Source: Moritella sp. F3
GTDB lineage: Bacteria; Pseudomonadota; Gammaproteobacteria; Enterobacterales; Moritellaceae
Assembly (NCBI RefSeq): GCF_015082335.1
Contig: NZ_BLRL01000006.1
Location: forward strand, 62,001 to 126,000
DNA: 64,000 bases
Reading direction: 5' to 3'
The translations under genes were made by a program, and so were the position numbers. The notes below the pieces were generated by a model. That model was not told where the DNA came from and did not search any database. It worked only from the letters and a program-made list of their open reading frames with translations. This document shows positions 25,289-34,252 of the stretch, one piece after another; positions within the stretch are counted from its first letter, which is position 1, and each line of letters opens with the position of its first letter.

Positions 25289-25529
25289 GAATTACCGCGA
25301 GCTTATAGTTGAAGTCGTTTTACTTGCGACAGTTGTTGGTCTTATACCAGAGCTATTTGTTGGGGCAATTCAAGACCTTTACGGCCCTTGTGGCTTCAGT
25401 AGTAGCGTATGTAATGGCATAACAATACAAGGTGCAATAAAATCTGTATTTGTCGTTATTTGCACTACATTTGCAACAGTGATAAGCTTTGTCTTATCAA
25501 AAGAATTTAAAGGGGAGAGTAGTTCATGA
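25281..25529 (+). CDS. Small two-helix membrane protein
   Basis: An 82-residue protein with two membrane helices (near 7-29 and 50-73). The loop between them carries two cysteines (GPCGFSSSVCNG), probably outside the cytoplasm and disulphide-bonded. It overlaps the previous and next frames by a few bases, a tight coupled operon. Unknown. Confidence 0.6.
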   Translation: MLKNYRELIVEVVLLATVVGLIPELFVGAIQDLYGPCGFSSSVCNGITIQGAIKSVFVVICTTFATVISFVLSKEFKGESSS

Positions 25530-25624
25530 CCAGCGTACAAATTTTTGGCGGTATCATGCTCATAACTTCATTGTTAATTTTTTCAGGTGGCCTGTATTAC
25601 ATTGCTCACTCAAATAAAAATTAG
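25526..25624 (+). CDS. 32-residue membrane peptide
   Basis: ATG 25526 overlaps the preceding stop (ATGA) behind GGGGAGAG. It reads MTSVQIFGGIMLITSLLIF..., a single membrane helix with a short polar tail. It may be a subunit with the two-helix protein or a toxin-like peptide; no evidence decides. Confidence 0.5.
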   Translation: MTSVQIFGGIMLITSLLIFSGGLYYIAHSNKN

Positions 25625-25655
25625 CTAAAAAATTAGTTTAAAACATATAAATATT

Positions 25656-25678
25656 CAGGCTAGTTCAATACTAGCCTG
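25656..25678 (+). terminator. Hairpin ending the leader-A operon
   Basis: Arms CAGGCTAG and CTAGCCTG, 32 bp after the last stop. A T-rich stretch follows only after GAGAA, so it is a weak terminator. Confidence 0.45.
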
Positions 25679-25800
25679 AGAATTTACTTTTCAACTCATG
25701 CAACACCTCATCAAATAACAGACTAACATGAACCTTTAGTCTTCTGCATATTCAGCATTGTCACTTTTGCCTTACGCTAATTCCAAACTACTAACTGCCT

Positions 25801-25971
25801 ACAGCTAAGCCTTGTCTTTTGCCATCATTGATCGCGACTGGTTTTAGCTGTTTGTTGTGAGTCATCATTATTCACAAACGTCGATTTATGGCTACCCATC
25901 GACACAAAGCAATTCTGCTTTGGCCTAACTATCAAACCGCGATTTATCGCACATCCAAAGGAATTCACCCT
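25801..25971 (+). promoter_or_regulatory. Partial structured leader, copy B (3' half)
   Basis: The first stem, the GCCTCACTTC box and a promoter are missing. The 3' elements are intact: long stem ACAGCTAA/TTAGCTGT (25801-25851), GTGA/TCAC hairpin, GTCGAT/ATCGAC with GGC in its loop (25880-25903), hairpin CAAAGCA/TGCTTTG and GGCCTAACT. A mini-hairpin GCGAT/ATCGC (25939-25950) and AAAGGA precede ATG 25972. Apparent coding from 25888 is therefore leader sequence. Confidence 0.65.
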
Positions 25972-26940
25972 ATGAGTGAAATTAATCATGTAGTCTCATT
26001 TTCTGGAGGTCGCACGTCGGCATATCTAGTCTTTTTGATGGAAATTGCTAGAAAAATGTTCGGATGGAACGTTTTTTATGTGTATTGCGATACGGGGGTC
26101 GAACATGGCCTAACGTACCGATTTATAAGAGAAATCGTCAAGTTTTGGGGCATAGACCTTATTGTTCTAAGAACAGTTATTAATCCAATATTAGGAGAGG
26201 GTAACTCATTCGAAGTATTCGGACCTGAAGATTTATCGACTCACCGCATGCCTCCTTTTGAACCATTTAAATCAATGATGAAAAAGTACGGGACACCTTA
26301 TAGTGGTGGTGAGTTTTGCAGTGAAAGAATGAAGAAAGACCCGTTTGAAGCATATTGCAATCAAAGATTTGGTAAAGGCAATTATATCACTTGGCTTGGT
26401 ATGCGGTCAGATGAACCTAAGCGGCTAAAACCAAAAACCAATGTTAGGTATTTAGCAGATCTAGTTGAGATAGATAAACCATCAATTTTAAGCTGGTGGA
26501 AAAAGCAAGTGTTCGACCTTCTTATTGACGAGGATGAGGGTAACTGCCTGTTTTGTATGAAGAAATCAACTCCAAAGCTAGCTTTGGCGTTGAAGAAAAA
26601 TCCTGGTCTTGCTCGTGTGTGGTTTAAACATATAGATGATAAAGATGTAAGGATAGTTGAAACACGTAAAACTCCATCTAATGTTATGTATCGCGGTTAT
26701 CTTTCTTTAGAGGGAATAGCTACGATGTATGAATCTTCAACCATTGAAGAACTGGCAGATAGAGTTAGGTTTACGAAAAGTCTTGATACAGGCTCTTGTT
26801 CTGAATCATGTGAAGCGATTGCTGTGGGCTCTGGACCTTGTGAGAACAATATTCCAGCCTCGGTATTAGCAAACTTTGACGTCGCACTTCAAAAAATCAA
26901 AGAAAGCCCTGAGATGGCGCAAATGTCATTTGCACTATAA
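25972..26940 (+). CDS. PAPS-reductase-family PP-loop protein
   Basis: A 322-residue PP-loop ATPase/adenylyl-transfer protein. The N-terminal VVSFSGGRTSAYL is the SGGxTS pyrophosphate-binding loop. Further motifs are YCDTGVEH, FCSERMKKDPFEAY, GMRSDEPKR and a cysteine pair NCLFCMKK. This is the phosphoadenosine-phosphosulphate reductase superfamily as found on phages and plasmids, where several members act in sulphur or nucleotide modification (DndC-like); true sulphate assimilation is unlikely here. The start is 28 codons inside the longest frame because those codons belong to the leader. Confidence 0.8.
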   Translation: MSEINHVVSFSGGRTSAYLVFLMEIARKMFGWNVFYVYCDTGVEHGLTYRFIREIVKFWGIDLIVLRTVINPILGEGNSFEVFGPEDLSTHRMPPFEPFKSMMKKYGTPYSGGEFCSERMKKDPFEAYCNQRFGKGNYITWLGMRSDEPKRLKPKTNVRYLADLVEIDKPSILSWWKKQVFDLLIDEDEGNCLFCMKKSTPKLALALKKNPGLARVWFKHIDDKDVRIVETRKTPSNVMYRGYLSLEGIATMYESSTIEELADRVRFTKSLDTGSCSESCEAIAVGSGPCENNIPASVLANFDVALQKIKESPEMAQMSFAL

Positions 26941-27008
26941 ATCGGCCTTTATTTAACAACCCTCCAAATAAGGGCGATCTTTCGCCCTATGTTCAAAAAG
27001 GTAATCCC

Positions 27009-27503
27009 ATGTTTAAAGACTTACTCGTAGTTCGAGATCATGAAAGACAAATTTTTGGTACCAATTGGTGTGGGCCGGAATCATTTGACTCACACAAAAA
27101 GACATTAGTTGCTAAGTTCCCTAAAGAACCTGGTTCTGATGGTCAAGAAGTTGAAATATATTGTACAGCGGGACCATCTCGCTTTTATGATATGAAAGCA
27201 CTCCCTTGTACCGGCTGTATGGGTGAAGGGAAGAAAGGTTTTAACATGGGTACCGGAAGTGGTTTTGAGATGGCTGAACTATTAGTCAGCATGGCCAAAT
27301 CCATCCAAGTTGGAATGTTAAAATCGCTTGAAGATAATGATAAACCAGACAACACGACTACAATTACTTGTCCTGACTGTTTCTACAGTGATGCACTGAA
27401 AGAGCAGTCTGGTCATATATTTTGCGTGAATTGCGAATCAGGTTTAGCTGATTTAGAAGAGCGTGAATCAAATCAGGATTTGAATCTTCAGAATAAGAAT
27501 TAA
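27009..27503 (+). CDS. Zinc-ribbon protein downstream of the PP-loop gene
   Basis: A 164-residue protein with LPCTGCMGEGKK near 59-70 and a C-terminal zinc ribbon CPDC...FCVNCESGL (near 119-142). A perfect hairpin AGGGCGA/TTCGCCCT (26971-26988) and a G-poor linker precede AAAAAGG. Probably co-transcribed with the PP-loop gene, so it may bind the same nucleic acid or act as its partner. Family unknown. Confidence 0.65.
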   Translation: MFKDLLVVRDHERQIFGTNWCGPESFDSHKKTLVAKFPKEPGSDGQEVEIYCTAGPSRFYDMKALPCTGCMGEGKKGFNMGTGSGFEMAELLVSMAKSIQVGMLKSLEDNDKPDNTTTITCPDCFYSDALKEQSGHIFCVNCESGLADLEERESNQDLNLQNKN

Positions 27504-27525
27504 ACTCAAATTCATTGTTACACAT

Positions 27526-27557
27526 AAAAACCCAGCTAATTGTTAGCTGGGTTTTTT
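27526..27557 (+). terminator. Rho-independent terminator
   Basis: Arms AACCCAGCTAA and TTAGCTGGGTT followed by seven T. Ends the PP-loop operon. Between here and 27840 I see nothing coding. Confidence 0.9.
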
Positions 27558-27840
27558 TATTATGAGATTTTGGATTTATACTTAACTAAGTCTTAAAGAC
27601 ACTGTTGTAAGTATCATCACAATTATTATCCTATTGATGCCTATCAAATCAATAACGTTTTTGGGCGCATAGATTTTATCATTATGCACTCACGGCCAAA
27701 TAGTCCTAACTTGTTACGTTGTTTAATAGGACCGATTTTGCTGGTGGGGAGATTTGAATAGAATTTTACGCTGAAATTGTGTGCCTGAAATCTATTTCAA
27801 TGATAAGTTAATTATTAACCCATACAAAGGTATCAACTAG

Positions 27841-28074
27841 ATGACAAAAAGCATATTAAGACACCCTTTTTAAATTTGGCTCTTTAAGAACAAAAAATGT
27901 TTAGTAATTTGCCTACATTTATTTTTATTTGGGTACAGTCTTAATTTTGTCGATGATAAAGCGCTACAACTTTTACTTTTTACATTGTCTGCCTCAGTGT
28001 TCTCACTTTTAGGGTTATGGGAGAGTAATATAAATCGAGTTATTAAAGATTTAGAGAAATGGTCAAAGGCTTAA
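27841..28074 (+). pseudogene. Small membrane-protein gene with an internal stop
   Basis: ATG 27841 behind AAAGG begins MTKSILRHPF, then TAA at 27871-27873. The same frame continues without interruption for 66 codons as IWLFKNKKCLVICLHLFLF... through two membrane helices and ends ...RVIKDLEKWSKA. A single nonsense change in a 77-residue protein explains it best. Restart at an internal codon is the alternative. Confidence 0.55.
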
Positions 28075-28122
28075 TCGCCTAAAGTATTGAACTGATACAC
28101 ACCAAGATGTATCATGCTGACT

Positions 28123-28533
28123 ACGCGTCAGGCTAAGCGCGTTTAAATGCCTCACTTCCACTGAATCCATTAATAAACTAAATACATCCGTGACGTCGTC
28201 ACACTTCCAACCTTATCCGATATACCTAAATGGTATGCTGCGTTTTGTTGCACCTAAAATTTGACTTACCTTCTATAACTGAGTTTCACCTCTACGCGTA
28301 AGCAAAAACTAAATAGTTTAACACCAAAACACTTTTACTCGTATTAGCTATGTTTTCTTGATATTCAAATCAAAGAGATTATAGCTGTTACGTGTAGTTC
28401 CTACACAAGCAGTCGGTCTAAGGCATTAATTACCGACAAGTGCATTTTGCACTGCCTAACTCCCAACCCGCCCTAATAAGGCATAGCAATTAGCGTAACG
28501 CTGGTGGCTAACATTCAAAAGGCAATTTTTATT
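28123..28533 (+). promoter_or_regulatory. Structured leader, copy C (longest)
   Basis: Promoter TTGAAC/17/TATCAT lies just upstream. First stem ACGCG/CGCGT with AGGC in its loop (28123-28142), GCCTCACTTC (28149-28158), palindrome GTGACGTCGTCAC (28190-28202). After a longer middle part come GTGTAG/CTACAC, GTCGGT/ACCGAC with TAAGGC in the loop (28412-28437), AGTGC/GCACT and GCCTAACTCCC. It heads the methyltransferase operon. Confidence 0.75.
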
Positions 28534-30180
28534 ATGAATGCGACAAAACAATTAGTTCAACAAATTAAAGCTGTGGACCAGGACTTTGAATGGTACCCAA
28601 GTACAAATGAAATTCTTGAAGTCATAAAGGCGGATATGGATGAAAACTTAACTAGTAAACCATCAATTTTAGATGTGGGAGCTGGTGATGGTAGAGCGCT
28701 TGAGTACCTGACAGAAGGTAAGAAGTTTGCGATTGAAAAGTCAGTCCCCTTACTTAACGCACTGAATAAAAATGTGTTCGTAGTAGGAACAGACTTTTAT
28801 TCACAGACACTGATCGACAAAAGTGTTGATACTGTTTTTTGTAACCCTCCTTACAGTGAATTTATTCAGTGGGTGATTAAAATAATCACCGAGGCAAATG
28901 CTAAAAGTATCTACTTTGTCATTCCTAAACGATGGGAAGATTCAAATGAAATAGCTAACGCAATTGAATCTCGTAAAGCAAAATCTGAAGTACTTGGTCG
29001 TTTTGATTTTCTCAATGCTGACCGTAGTGCACGGGTCGAAGTTGACATTGTTAAAATTAAACTTCGTGGGGATAGGGCTTATTTTCATAGCTCAAAACCT
29101 ACAGTAGATCCGTTTAAGTTATGGTTTGGAGTACACTTCAAAATTGAAATTTCAAAAACGGAGGTTTCAAGCAGTCAGCAGAAGATTAATTCGGTAAAAG
29201 ACTTGAATGATAAAGTTTCTACAGAGTTAATTAAAGAGCAAGACCTAATTACTACGCTCGATAGTTTCTATCAACGCGATCTAGAAAAGCTAATTTCAAC
29301 ATACTCAAGTCTATCAGGTGTGTCACCAGATATATTAAAAGAGTTGAACATTAATCTTGATGGTGTCAGAGAGGCGTTGCAGTTGAAAGTCTCGTCATTG
29401 AAGGATGTGTATTGGAATGAACTGTTTAATCGTTTGAGCAGCATCACAGACCGGTTAACGAGTTCTTCAAGAAAGGTTTTATTAGGCACTTTGCTCGAAC
29501 ATACGCACGTTGACTTTAATCCATCCAATGCTCATGGGATCTTGATCTGGGTGATCAAACATTCCAACTCGTACTTTGACTCGCAGTTAATGGAAGTCTT
29601 AGACACACTGACAACAAAAGCGAACCTGATTAACTATAAATCTAATCAAAAAACTTTCGGTAAAGATGAGTGGCGTTACAACTATGATAAACCGCATAAT
29701 CTAGACCGTTACAGTCTCGATTACCGGTTTGTACTAGCAGACCACGGTGGTTTAAATAATGGATGTTGTAATCGTGTAAAAGGCTTGGCAGATCGCTCGG
29801 CTGATTTACTTGATGATATTTGCGCAATTGCGGCAAATATTGGTTTCGACACGAAAGGTACCTCTAGAGCGAACAGCTTTGATTGGTCCTCAAATGGGAG
29901 TAAAACGTTTTTATTCCGCGATACTAACACGGGTGAAATGCACATACTTTTTGATGTACGTGCTTATCAAAATAGAAATCTACATTTTCGATTCAATCAG
30001 GAGTTGATTTGCAAGTTGAATGTCGAATTTGGTCGCTTAAAGGGTTGGTTAAGAACCTCCTCGCAGGCAGCTGAAGAATTAGACATTGATATCGATATTG
30101 CCAATCAATCTTTCTCTACCAACTTACGGTTAGGCAGCACATCGGGTCTCTTTAAACTGGGACTTAACATTGCGGCTTAA
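28534..30180 (+). CDS. SAM-dependent DNA methyltransferase with DUF4942-type C-terminal domain
   Basis: A 548-residue protein. Residues 44-57 (SILDVGAGDGRALE) are the SAM-binding motif I, and NPPY (104-107) is the catalytic motif of N6-adenine (amino) methyltransferases. The C-terminal 300 residues, ending in DVRAYQNRNLHFRF and VEFGRLKGWL, match DUF4942 proteins of plasmids and phages as I remember them. No cognate endonuclease or specificity subunit is adjacent, so it is an orphan enzyme, perhaps for anti-restriction or regulation. ATG 28534 follows AAAGGC; an in-frame GTG ten codons earlier lies in the leader. Confidence 0.85.
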   Translation: MNATKQLVQQIKAVDQDFEWYPSTNEILEVIKADMDENLTSKPSILDVGAGDGRALEYLTEGKKFAIEKSVPLLNALNKNVFVVGTDFYSQTLIDKSVDTVFCNPPYSEFIQWVIKIITEANAKSIYFVIPKRWEDSNEIANAIESRKAKSEVLGRFDFLNADRSARVEVDIVKIKLRGDRAYFHSSKPTVDPFKLWFGVHFKIEISKTEVSSSQQKINSVKDLNDKVSTELIKEQDLITTLDSFYQRDLEKLISTYSSLSGVSPDILKELNINLDGVREALQLKVSSLKDVYWNELFNRLSSITDRLTSSSRKVLLGTLLEHTHVDFNPSNAHGILIWVIKHSNSYFDSQLMEVLDTLTTKANLINYKSNQKTFGKDEWRYNYDKPHNLDRYSLDYRFVLADHGGLNNGCCNRVKGLADRSADLLDDICAIAANIGFDTKGTSRANSFDWSSNGSKTFLFRDTNTGEMHILFDVRAYQNRNLHFRFNQELICKLNVEFGRLKGWLRTSSQAAEELDIDIDIANQSFSTNLRLGSTSGLFKLGLNIAA

Positions 30181-30300
30181 TCTTTAACTTGGCGGGGTAG
30201 GTAATACACCTATTCCCGCCCTTAAACGGCCTTACGGCGCCTAAAAACAACTGAACGTGTATTTGCACGTTAACTTTCAAACTACCTATTAGGATATCCA

Positions 30301-30609
30301 ATGACAGAACAAGCGACAACACAACTAGCAGAGCAAAAGAATGCTATTGGACCAACTTGTGAAGTATTAAACGACGGCACTTACGGAGCTATTTACACTG
30401 CTCTAATGGAACGTGCTAAAGCTGAAAATGAAGGTCTATACCAAGCTGCAATTGCTAAATGTAAAACTAAGCGTCAGCGTGAATCCAAAGCTGGTTACTA
30501 TGCCGGTCGTTGGCAACAACTGTTTGATGCTTGGTTAAACAAGAAAATTGGCAATCTGCGTGTACGTGAATGCCTTACTCTTGGTTTTGTGCCTGAAGTT
30601 ATTTGTTAG
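30301..30609 (+). CDS. Hypothetical basic protein
   Basis: A 102-residue helical protein with KCKTKRQRESKAGYYAGRW in the middle, possibly nucleic-acid-binding. A hairpin AACGTG/CACGTT (30254-30271) and the G-poor linker AACTTTCAAACTACC precede its AGGA site. Second gene of the methyltransferase operon. Unknown. Confidence 0.6.
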   Translation: MTEQATTQLAEQKNAIGPTCEVLNDGTYGAIYTALMERAKAENEGLYQAAIAKCKTKRQRESKAGYYAGRWQQLFDAWLNKKIGNLRVRECLTLGFVPEVIC

Positions 30610-30630
30610 TCATCAAATTGGAGAGAAAGA

Positions 30631-30873
30631 ATGAGCTACGAAAAGGCAATGAACCACAGCATCCAAAAGTCTCGTAAACAGGGGAATAATCACTTCGGCT
30701 TTAATACAGGAAGTGGTGTATTTAAACAAAGTACTAAAGGCAGGGCATTAATTTGTCAGGGCATGGAAGTACAACGCTGGTTTGCAGATCGCCATAACGG
30801 TGATAGGCAAAGAAAACGTGAATGTATTCGTGAAGCAATCGTAAGATTACGCGAACTAAAAAACAACTTTTAA
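30631..30873 (+). CDS. Hypothetical very basic protein
   Basis: An 80-residue protein rich in Arg/Lys/Gln/Asn with an Arg-rich C-terminal helix (RHNGDRQRKRECIREAIVR). ATG 30631 follows GGAGAGAAAGA, 21 bp after the previous stop. Likely nucleic-acid-binding by composition; the family is unknown. Confidence 0.6.
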   Translation: MSYEKAMNHSIQKSRKQGNNHFGFNTGSGVFKQSTKGRALICQGMEVQRWFADRHNGDRQRKRECIREAIVRLRELKNNF

Positions 30874-30898
30874 ACATCCAATTAAGGAATCAAGCCCT

Positions 30899-31117
30899 AT
30901 GAGTACAACAACAATTAAATCTAATGATGAATATCTTATAGATTCGAATCATTGCCATAACAAAGACTGTAACTCAACAGACATCGATGGAGGGAAAGCT
31001 CAAATTGATGCACGCATAGCATGGCAAGAAGTAAGCTGTAATGTTTGCAATATGGAGTGGCGAGATGAATATCAATTAACGAATTTCGTTGTTACTGGAA
31101 ACCCAAAAACTAAATAG
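30899..31117 (+). CDS. Small zinc-ribbon-like protein
   Basis: A 72-residue protein with CHNKDC near 21-26 and CNVC near 53-56 followed by MEWRDEYQLTNF, the pattern of a phage/plasmid zinc ribbon (CxxxxC...CxxC.W.D.Y.L). Last gene of the operon; a terminator follows directly. Confidence 0.65.
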   Translation: MSTTTIKSNDEYLIDSNHCHNKDCNSTDIDGGKAQIDARIAWQEVSCNVCNMEWRDEYQLTNFVVTGNPKTK

Positions 31118-31132
31118 CCTATGCTGTTAATC

Positions 31133-31165
31133 AAAAAAGCACTCCTATATGGAGTGCTTTTTTAT
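31133..31165. terminator. Strong hairpin terminator, usable in both directions
   Basis: Arms AAAAAAGCACTCC and GGAGTGCTTTTTT around TATAT. A runs on one side and T runs on the other let it end the plus-strand operon and the minus-strand HD-GYP gene. Confidence 0.9.
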
Positions 31166-31278
31166 TGTCTGTAGTTTAATTGTTGATTGCTATATCACTT
31201 AATCGCTACTTAGATTCAAGACACACATAGCATTTACATCTTGCCATCTGGTGCTTTTCATTGAACCTGGTTTATTTC

Positions 31279-32604
31279 TTAACCGGTTGTACAATAGATA
31301 TTGTATCTATTCCTCAATCTAAATTTGGTGACATATTCTTTATCCACATCTTCAGTGTTGATTGGGTTGATATGTACACTGTCAATCAAACCTGTATCAA
31401 TAATCCTAGATTTAAAATTAGATTGAATATCCGTGAAACTAACCAAGAAGGGATTTTTTATCCTATCTGGTAAAGTCATATATGATTGCCCAATGTGCTC
31501 ATGGTATTTGAGTATGGTGCCTGTAGGGTAAATACCTAAAATGTGAATCAATTGACCAATATGTTTTTTTGAATAATGCGTACCCGCTTCTTTCACTAAT
31601 TTTAAAATCACGAGGTGAGGTGACAGACGTTGGGCTGAAGTAGAAGAATTACATAATGAATTATAGTAAGTGGCCAGTCCAACTATTCTTGCATGAGATG
31701 TGATTTTAGAACCCTTGGTACCATAAGGGTATCCACTGCCATCTAGTTTCTCATGGACCTGCGAAATACTATGAACAAATTTTGGGGTAAATGAGTTTAC
31801 TACTTGTAACTTTTTCTTTGCATACGCAGGGTGCATTTTCAGAAAATTATTTTCCGACTGATTTAACTTAACTCTTTTGTTTCTAATAGTTTGAGGAACC
31901 CAGAATAATCCATAATTACTGAGTAACGCGATTTGGGTTATCAAGAAGCATTCTTTACTATTAAGACCTAATTGAATGGCTAATTTACAGCTCAAGACAG
32001 CAACGTTAATTGCATTTTGGAATATCACATCAATGGATAATTCTGCAGTGCAAAGAACAAAGTTAAAGTTACCGTCCAGCTTAGAATGATCAAGAATTAC
32101 ATTTGTGAGTTCGTTTAAATACTGAATCGCCTTTTTGGATTCAACCGTTATTTTACAGTATACGTCTTGCAGAAGTACTACATTATTTTCAAAACCTCTA
32201 TTGGCATCTTGAATGATGTTCCACCAATCCAGCTGACTTTTTAGGTCTTCTTTGTAGGCGCTTTGTATATCAAATTTTAATTCATCTGCTGCACCAGTGG
32301 CCGCTTCATCTTCAATTGCATTTGATTCTGTTGCAATACATGTCACTGGATTAATTACATTCACGTTCAAATTATTAGGTTTAATTTTACTTAACCTGAA
32401 GTCCACTAAGACCAAATCTAAACTTAGTTGGTGGATAATTTGTAATTGTTTGTGTTTCTTAATCCTAAATGAACTGAAGAAAAATGGATGAACCTTAGAA
32501 CTTGGTGGCAAATGAATATAATGGCCAATCTTTAGGTCTCCAGGCTTTAGATGCACTACTGGCATAAGTGAATTGCAAATTTTAGATGAAAGATAATCAA
32601 TCAT
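31279..32604 (-). CDS. HD-GYP-like protein with a degenerate HD site
   Basis: A 441-residue protein. The N-terminal LKPGDLKIGHYIHLP resembles the DUF3391 domain that precedes many HD-GYP domains. The C-terminal half aligns with HD-GYP cyclic-di-GMP phosphodiesterases. QVHEKLDGSGYPYG is the intact GYP region, but the metal-binding HD pair of the usual LLHDIGK is replaced (ALLSNYGLFWVP). It probably cannot hydrolyse c-di-GMP and may act as a sensor or scaffold. An EAL protein lies at 62152. It sits as a minus-strand single gene between leader operons. Confidence 0.8.
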   Translation of the reverse strand: MIDYLSSKICNSLMPVVHLKPGDLKIGHYIHLPPSSKVHPFFFSSFRIKKHKQLQIIHQLSLDLVLVDFRLSKIKPNNLNVNVINPVTCIATESNAIEDEAATGAADELKFDIQSAYKEDLKSQLDWWNIIQDANRGFENNVVLLQDVYCKITVESKKAIQYLNELTNVILDHSKLDGNFNFVLCTAELSIDVIFQNAINVAVLSCKLAIQLGLNSKECFLITQIALLSNYGLFWVPQTIRNKRVKLNQSENNFLKMHPAYAKKKLQVVNSFTPKFVHSISQVHEKLDGSGYPYGTKGSKITSHARIVGLATYYNSLCNSSTSAQRLSPHLVILKLVKEAGTHYSKKHIGQLIHILGIYPTGTILKYHEHIGQSYMTLPDRIKNPFLVSFTDIQSNFKSRIIDTGLIDSVHINPINTEDVDKEYVTKFRLRNRYNIYCTTG

Positions 32605-32797
32605 AACAAAACGTCTTTTGTATTTGTTGGATGGCTGAATTTTAGGATTATTTGACGCACTGGAGTTTATTGCTGGTGGATACGTAACACGATATTCACT
32701 TGTTTATTGAACTGCTTAACTACTCACATTCGGCAAACTCACTTATCTACTTTAAATTACTATAAAATATACAGAACAAGCTATGAGGGATGATTTA

Positions 32798-32923
32798 ATG
32801 ATAAAAGCAATTGGTAAAACTGCGTTGTTTGTATTTGCGTTAGGGGTTGTTGTAGGGATCGTTGTTGCGACAGAATATGTTGAGTTAAGAAAAGTAGTCA
32901 GGCTTATAACGGATTTTGTTTAG
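32798..32923 (+). CDS. 41-residue membrane peptide
   Basis: ATG 32798 follows GAGGG with good spacing. It reads MIKAIGKTALFVFALGVVVG..., one membrane helix, then a basic amphipathic tail. Unknown. Otherwise 32605-33068 contains nothing supported. Confidence 0.5.
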   Translation: MIKAIGKTALFVFALGVVVGIVVATEYVELRKVVRLITDFV

Positions 32924-33068
32924 TCACGGACAAAGCCTTATGAGATTTTAATTTTCCCATCGACAAGCTACAAGATGGCTTGTACGCTAAAGCAAATGTT
33001 CATACTTTAAAATAGGCTATTAATGGTCTATTACTGAAAATGATGTTTATTAGAAGGTTTAAGTTGAA

Positions 33069-33524
33069 ATGGAAATAATATCTAACAATAAACAAGAAGA
33101 TATAAAGCGCTGGAAATATGTTGTAAGTGACGCGATTCAATCTGAAAGGCTTAGTTCCTTCTCAGAGGAGGGTGTTAGGGCTTATGGTATAGAATCAGCC
33201 TTCTGCATTTACGAAAAAAAAGTAGTTGGCAGGTTATGTGATATTATTAGTAAGACAACTACAAGATTTGGTATCGACCGGATTTCAGATGATATTCGTG
33301 ACCAATTTGAAAAATCATTATTAGACTTTTTCTGCTTTCTCATTGATTCATATTATAAAGAAGGTGTGGATATTAGCGAGTTTAAGATGGAGATATACAA
33401 TGGGACAGTTTTTGATGTTTATCTAGACCGCTTAGATCAGTCTTTCCATGGTCACTTTTACAAGGGGAGGTTGTTAGTGGGGTTGTATAATCTAGAGGAT
33501 ACGAAATCAATATCAATAAAATAA
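33069..33524 (+). CDS. Hypothetical soluble protein
   Basis: A 151-residue helical protein (DQFEKSLLDFFCFLIDSYYK) without known motifs. ATG 33069 follows AAGG at a slightly long distance. Not preceded by a leader copy; leader D begins 110 bp after its stop. Confidence 0.6.
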   Translation: MEIISNNKQEDIKRWKYVVSDAIQSERLSSFSEEGVRAYGIESAFCIYEKKVVGRLCDIISKTTTRFGIDRISDDIRDQFEKSLLDFFCFLIDSYYKEGVDISEFKMEIYNGTVFDVYLDRLDQSFHGHFYKGRLLVGLYNLEDTKSISIK

Positions 33525-33634
33525 ATTGTTTTCCATAATCATCAAGTGGTTTACTACTAAATGTAACATGGTTCAAAATACACATTACTCAATTTATTGA
33601 AATGAACATCGGTTAAGTATAGAATAAATATTAT

Positions 33635-33906
33635 GCACAAGGCTCAGTGTGTTTAAATGCCTCACTTCTAAATAATACACAAATCAAAACATCTTCCGTG
33701 ACGCCGTCACACTCAGAAATAAATACTTAACAACACAAAACACCGTAAGCAGATAAGCACTGTCTATTGCTATACGCGCACTTTAGAAAGTCCTTATCTG
33801 TTTTTGGTGAACGTGTTTCACCTCAACGTTGCAACCAGGCTAACCAGCAACACGTACATTTTGTGCGGTCTTACTTTCAAATCACCTTAACAGGATACTT
33901 ATCAAT
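33635..33906 (+). promoter_or_regulatory. Structured leader, copy D
   Basis: Promoter-like TTGAAA...TATAGA upstream. First stem GCACA/TGTGT with AGGC loop (33635-33652), GCCTCACTTC (33659-33668), palindrome GTGACGCCGTCAC (33698-33710), long stem CAGATAAG/CTTATCTG, GGTG/CACC hairpin, GTTGC/GCAAC with CAGGCTAACCA loop, then GGTCTTACTTTC and AGGATAC before ATG 33907. Confidence 0.8.
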
Positions 33907-34170
33907 ATGAAAAATGTAATTACAATCAGTGCACCTAGAGTTTTATTTCCAGTTCAAATAACACCTAATGCATTTGAATCGTTGAACGAAAGCCCTTTAT
34001 CATCATTGCTCTCACAACGTGATTTTGAATCTGACATTTGCTATTTGGAAGTAGGTGAAAGCAGAGTTAATACAGGTGAGTTAATTACTGATTACTTAGA
34101 TGAACAATTTACTGGTCTGTTGGATGCTGCATTTGAAGCGGAAACTGATGTCATCGAATTTAGTAAGTAA
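33907..34170 (+). CDS. Array protein of the LEVGE...DYLDEQF family (1)
   Basis: An 87-residue protein, first gene under leader D. It is paralogous to the protein at 35125: both have a hydrophobic start (RVLFPVQIT / YFLPVVVTS), then CYLEVGESR..T or IYLEIGECRE.T, then DYLDEQF..LLD.AF and a C-terminal VIEF. The end also resembles the C-terminus of the protein at 41475 (CIEFDQ). Soluble, function unknown. Confidence 0.65.
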   Translation: MKNVITISAPRVLFPVQITPNAFESLNESPLSSLLSQRDFESDICYLEVGESRVNTGELITDYLDEQFTGLLDAAFEAETDVIEFSK

Positions 34171-34252
34171 TTTAAACCTATAAACCCAACCTTAAGCATT
34201 CAGCTTACCCAAACAAACCGCGCTTTGCGCATTACATTACAAAGGTAATATC

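Noticed and set aside
33635-33906. Leader D as a known riboswitch
   Set aside because: No match that I can recall to conserved cores of known classes, and the genes controlled are unlike riboswitch targets.
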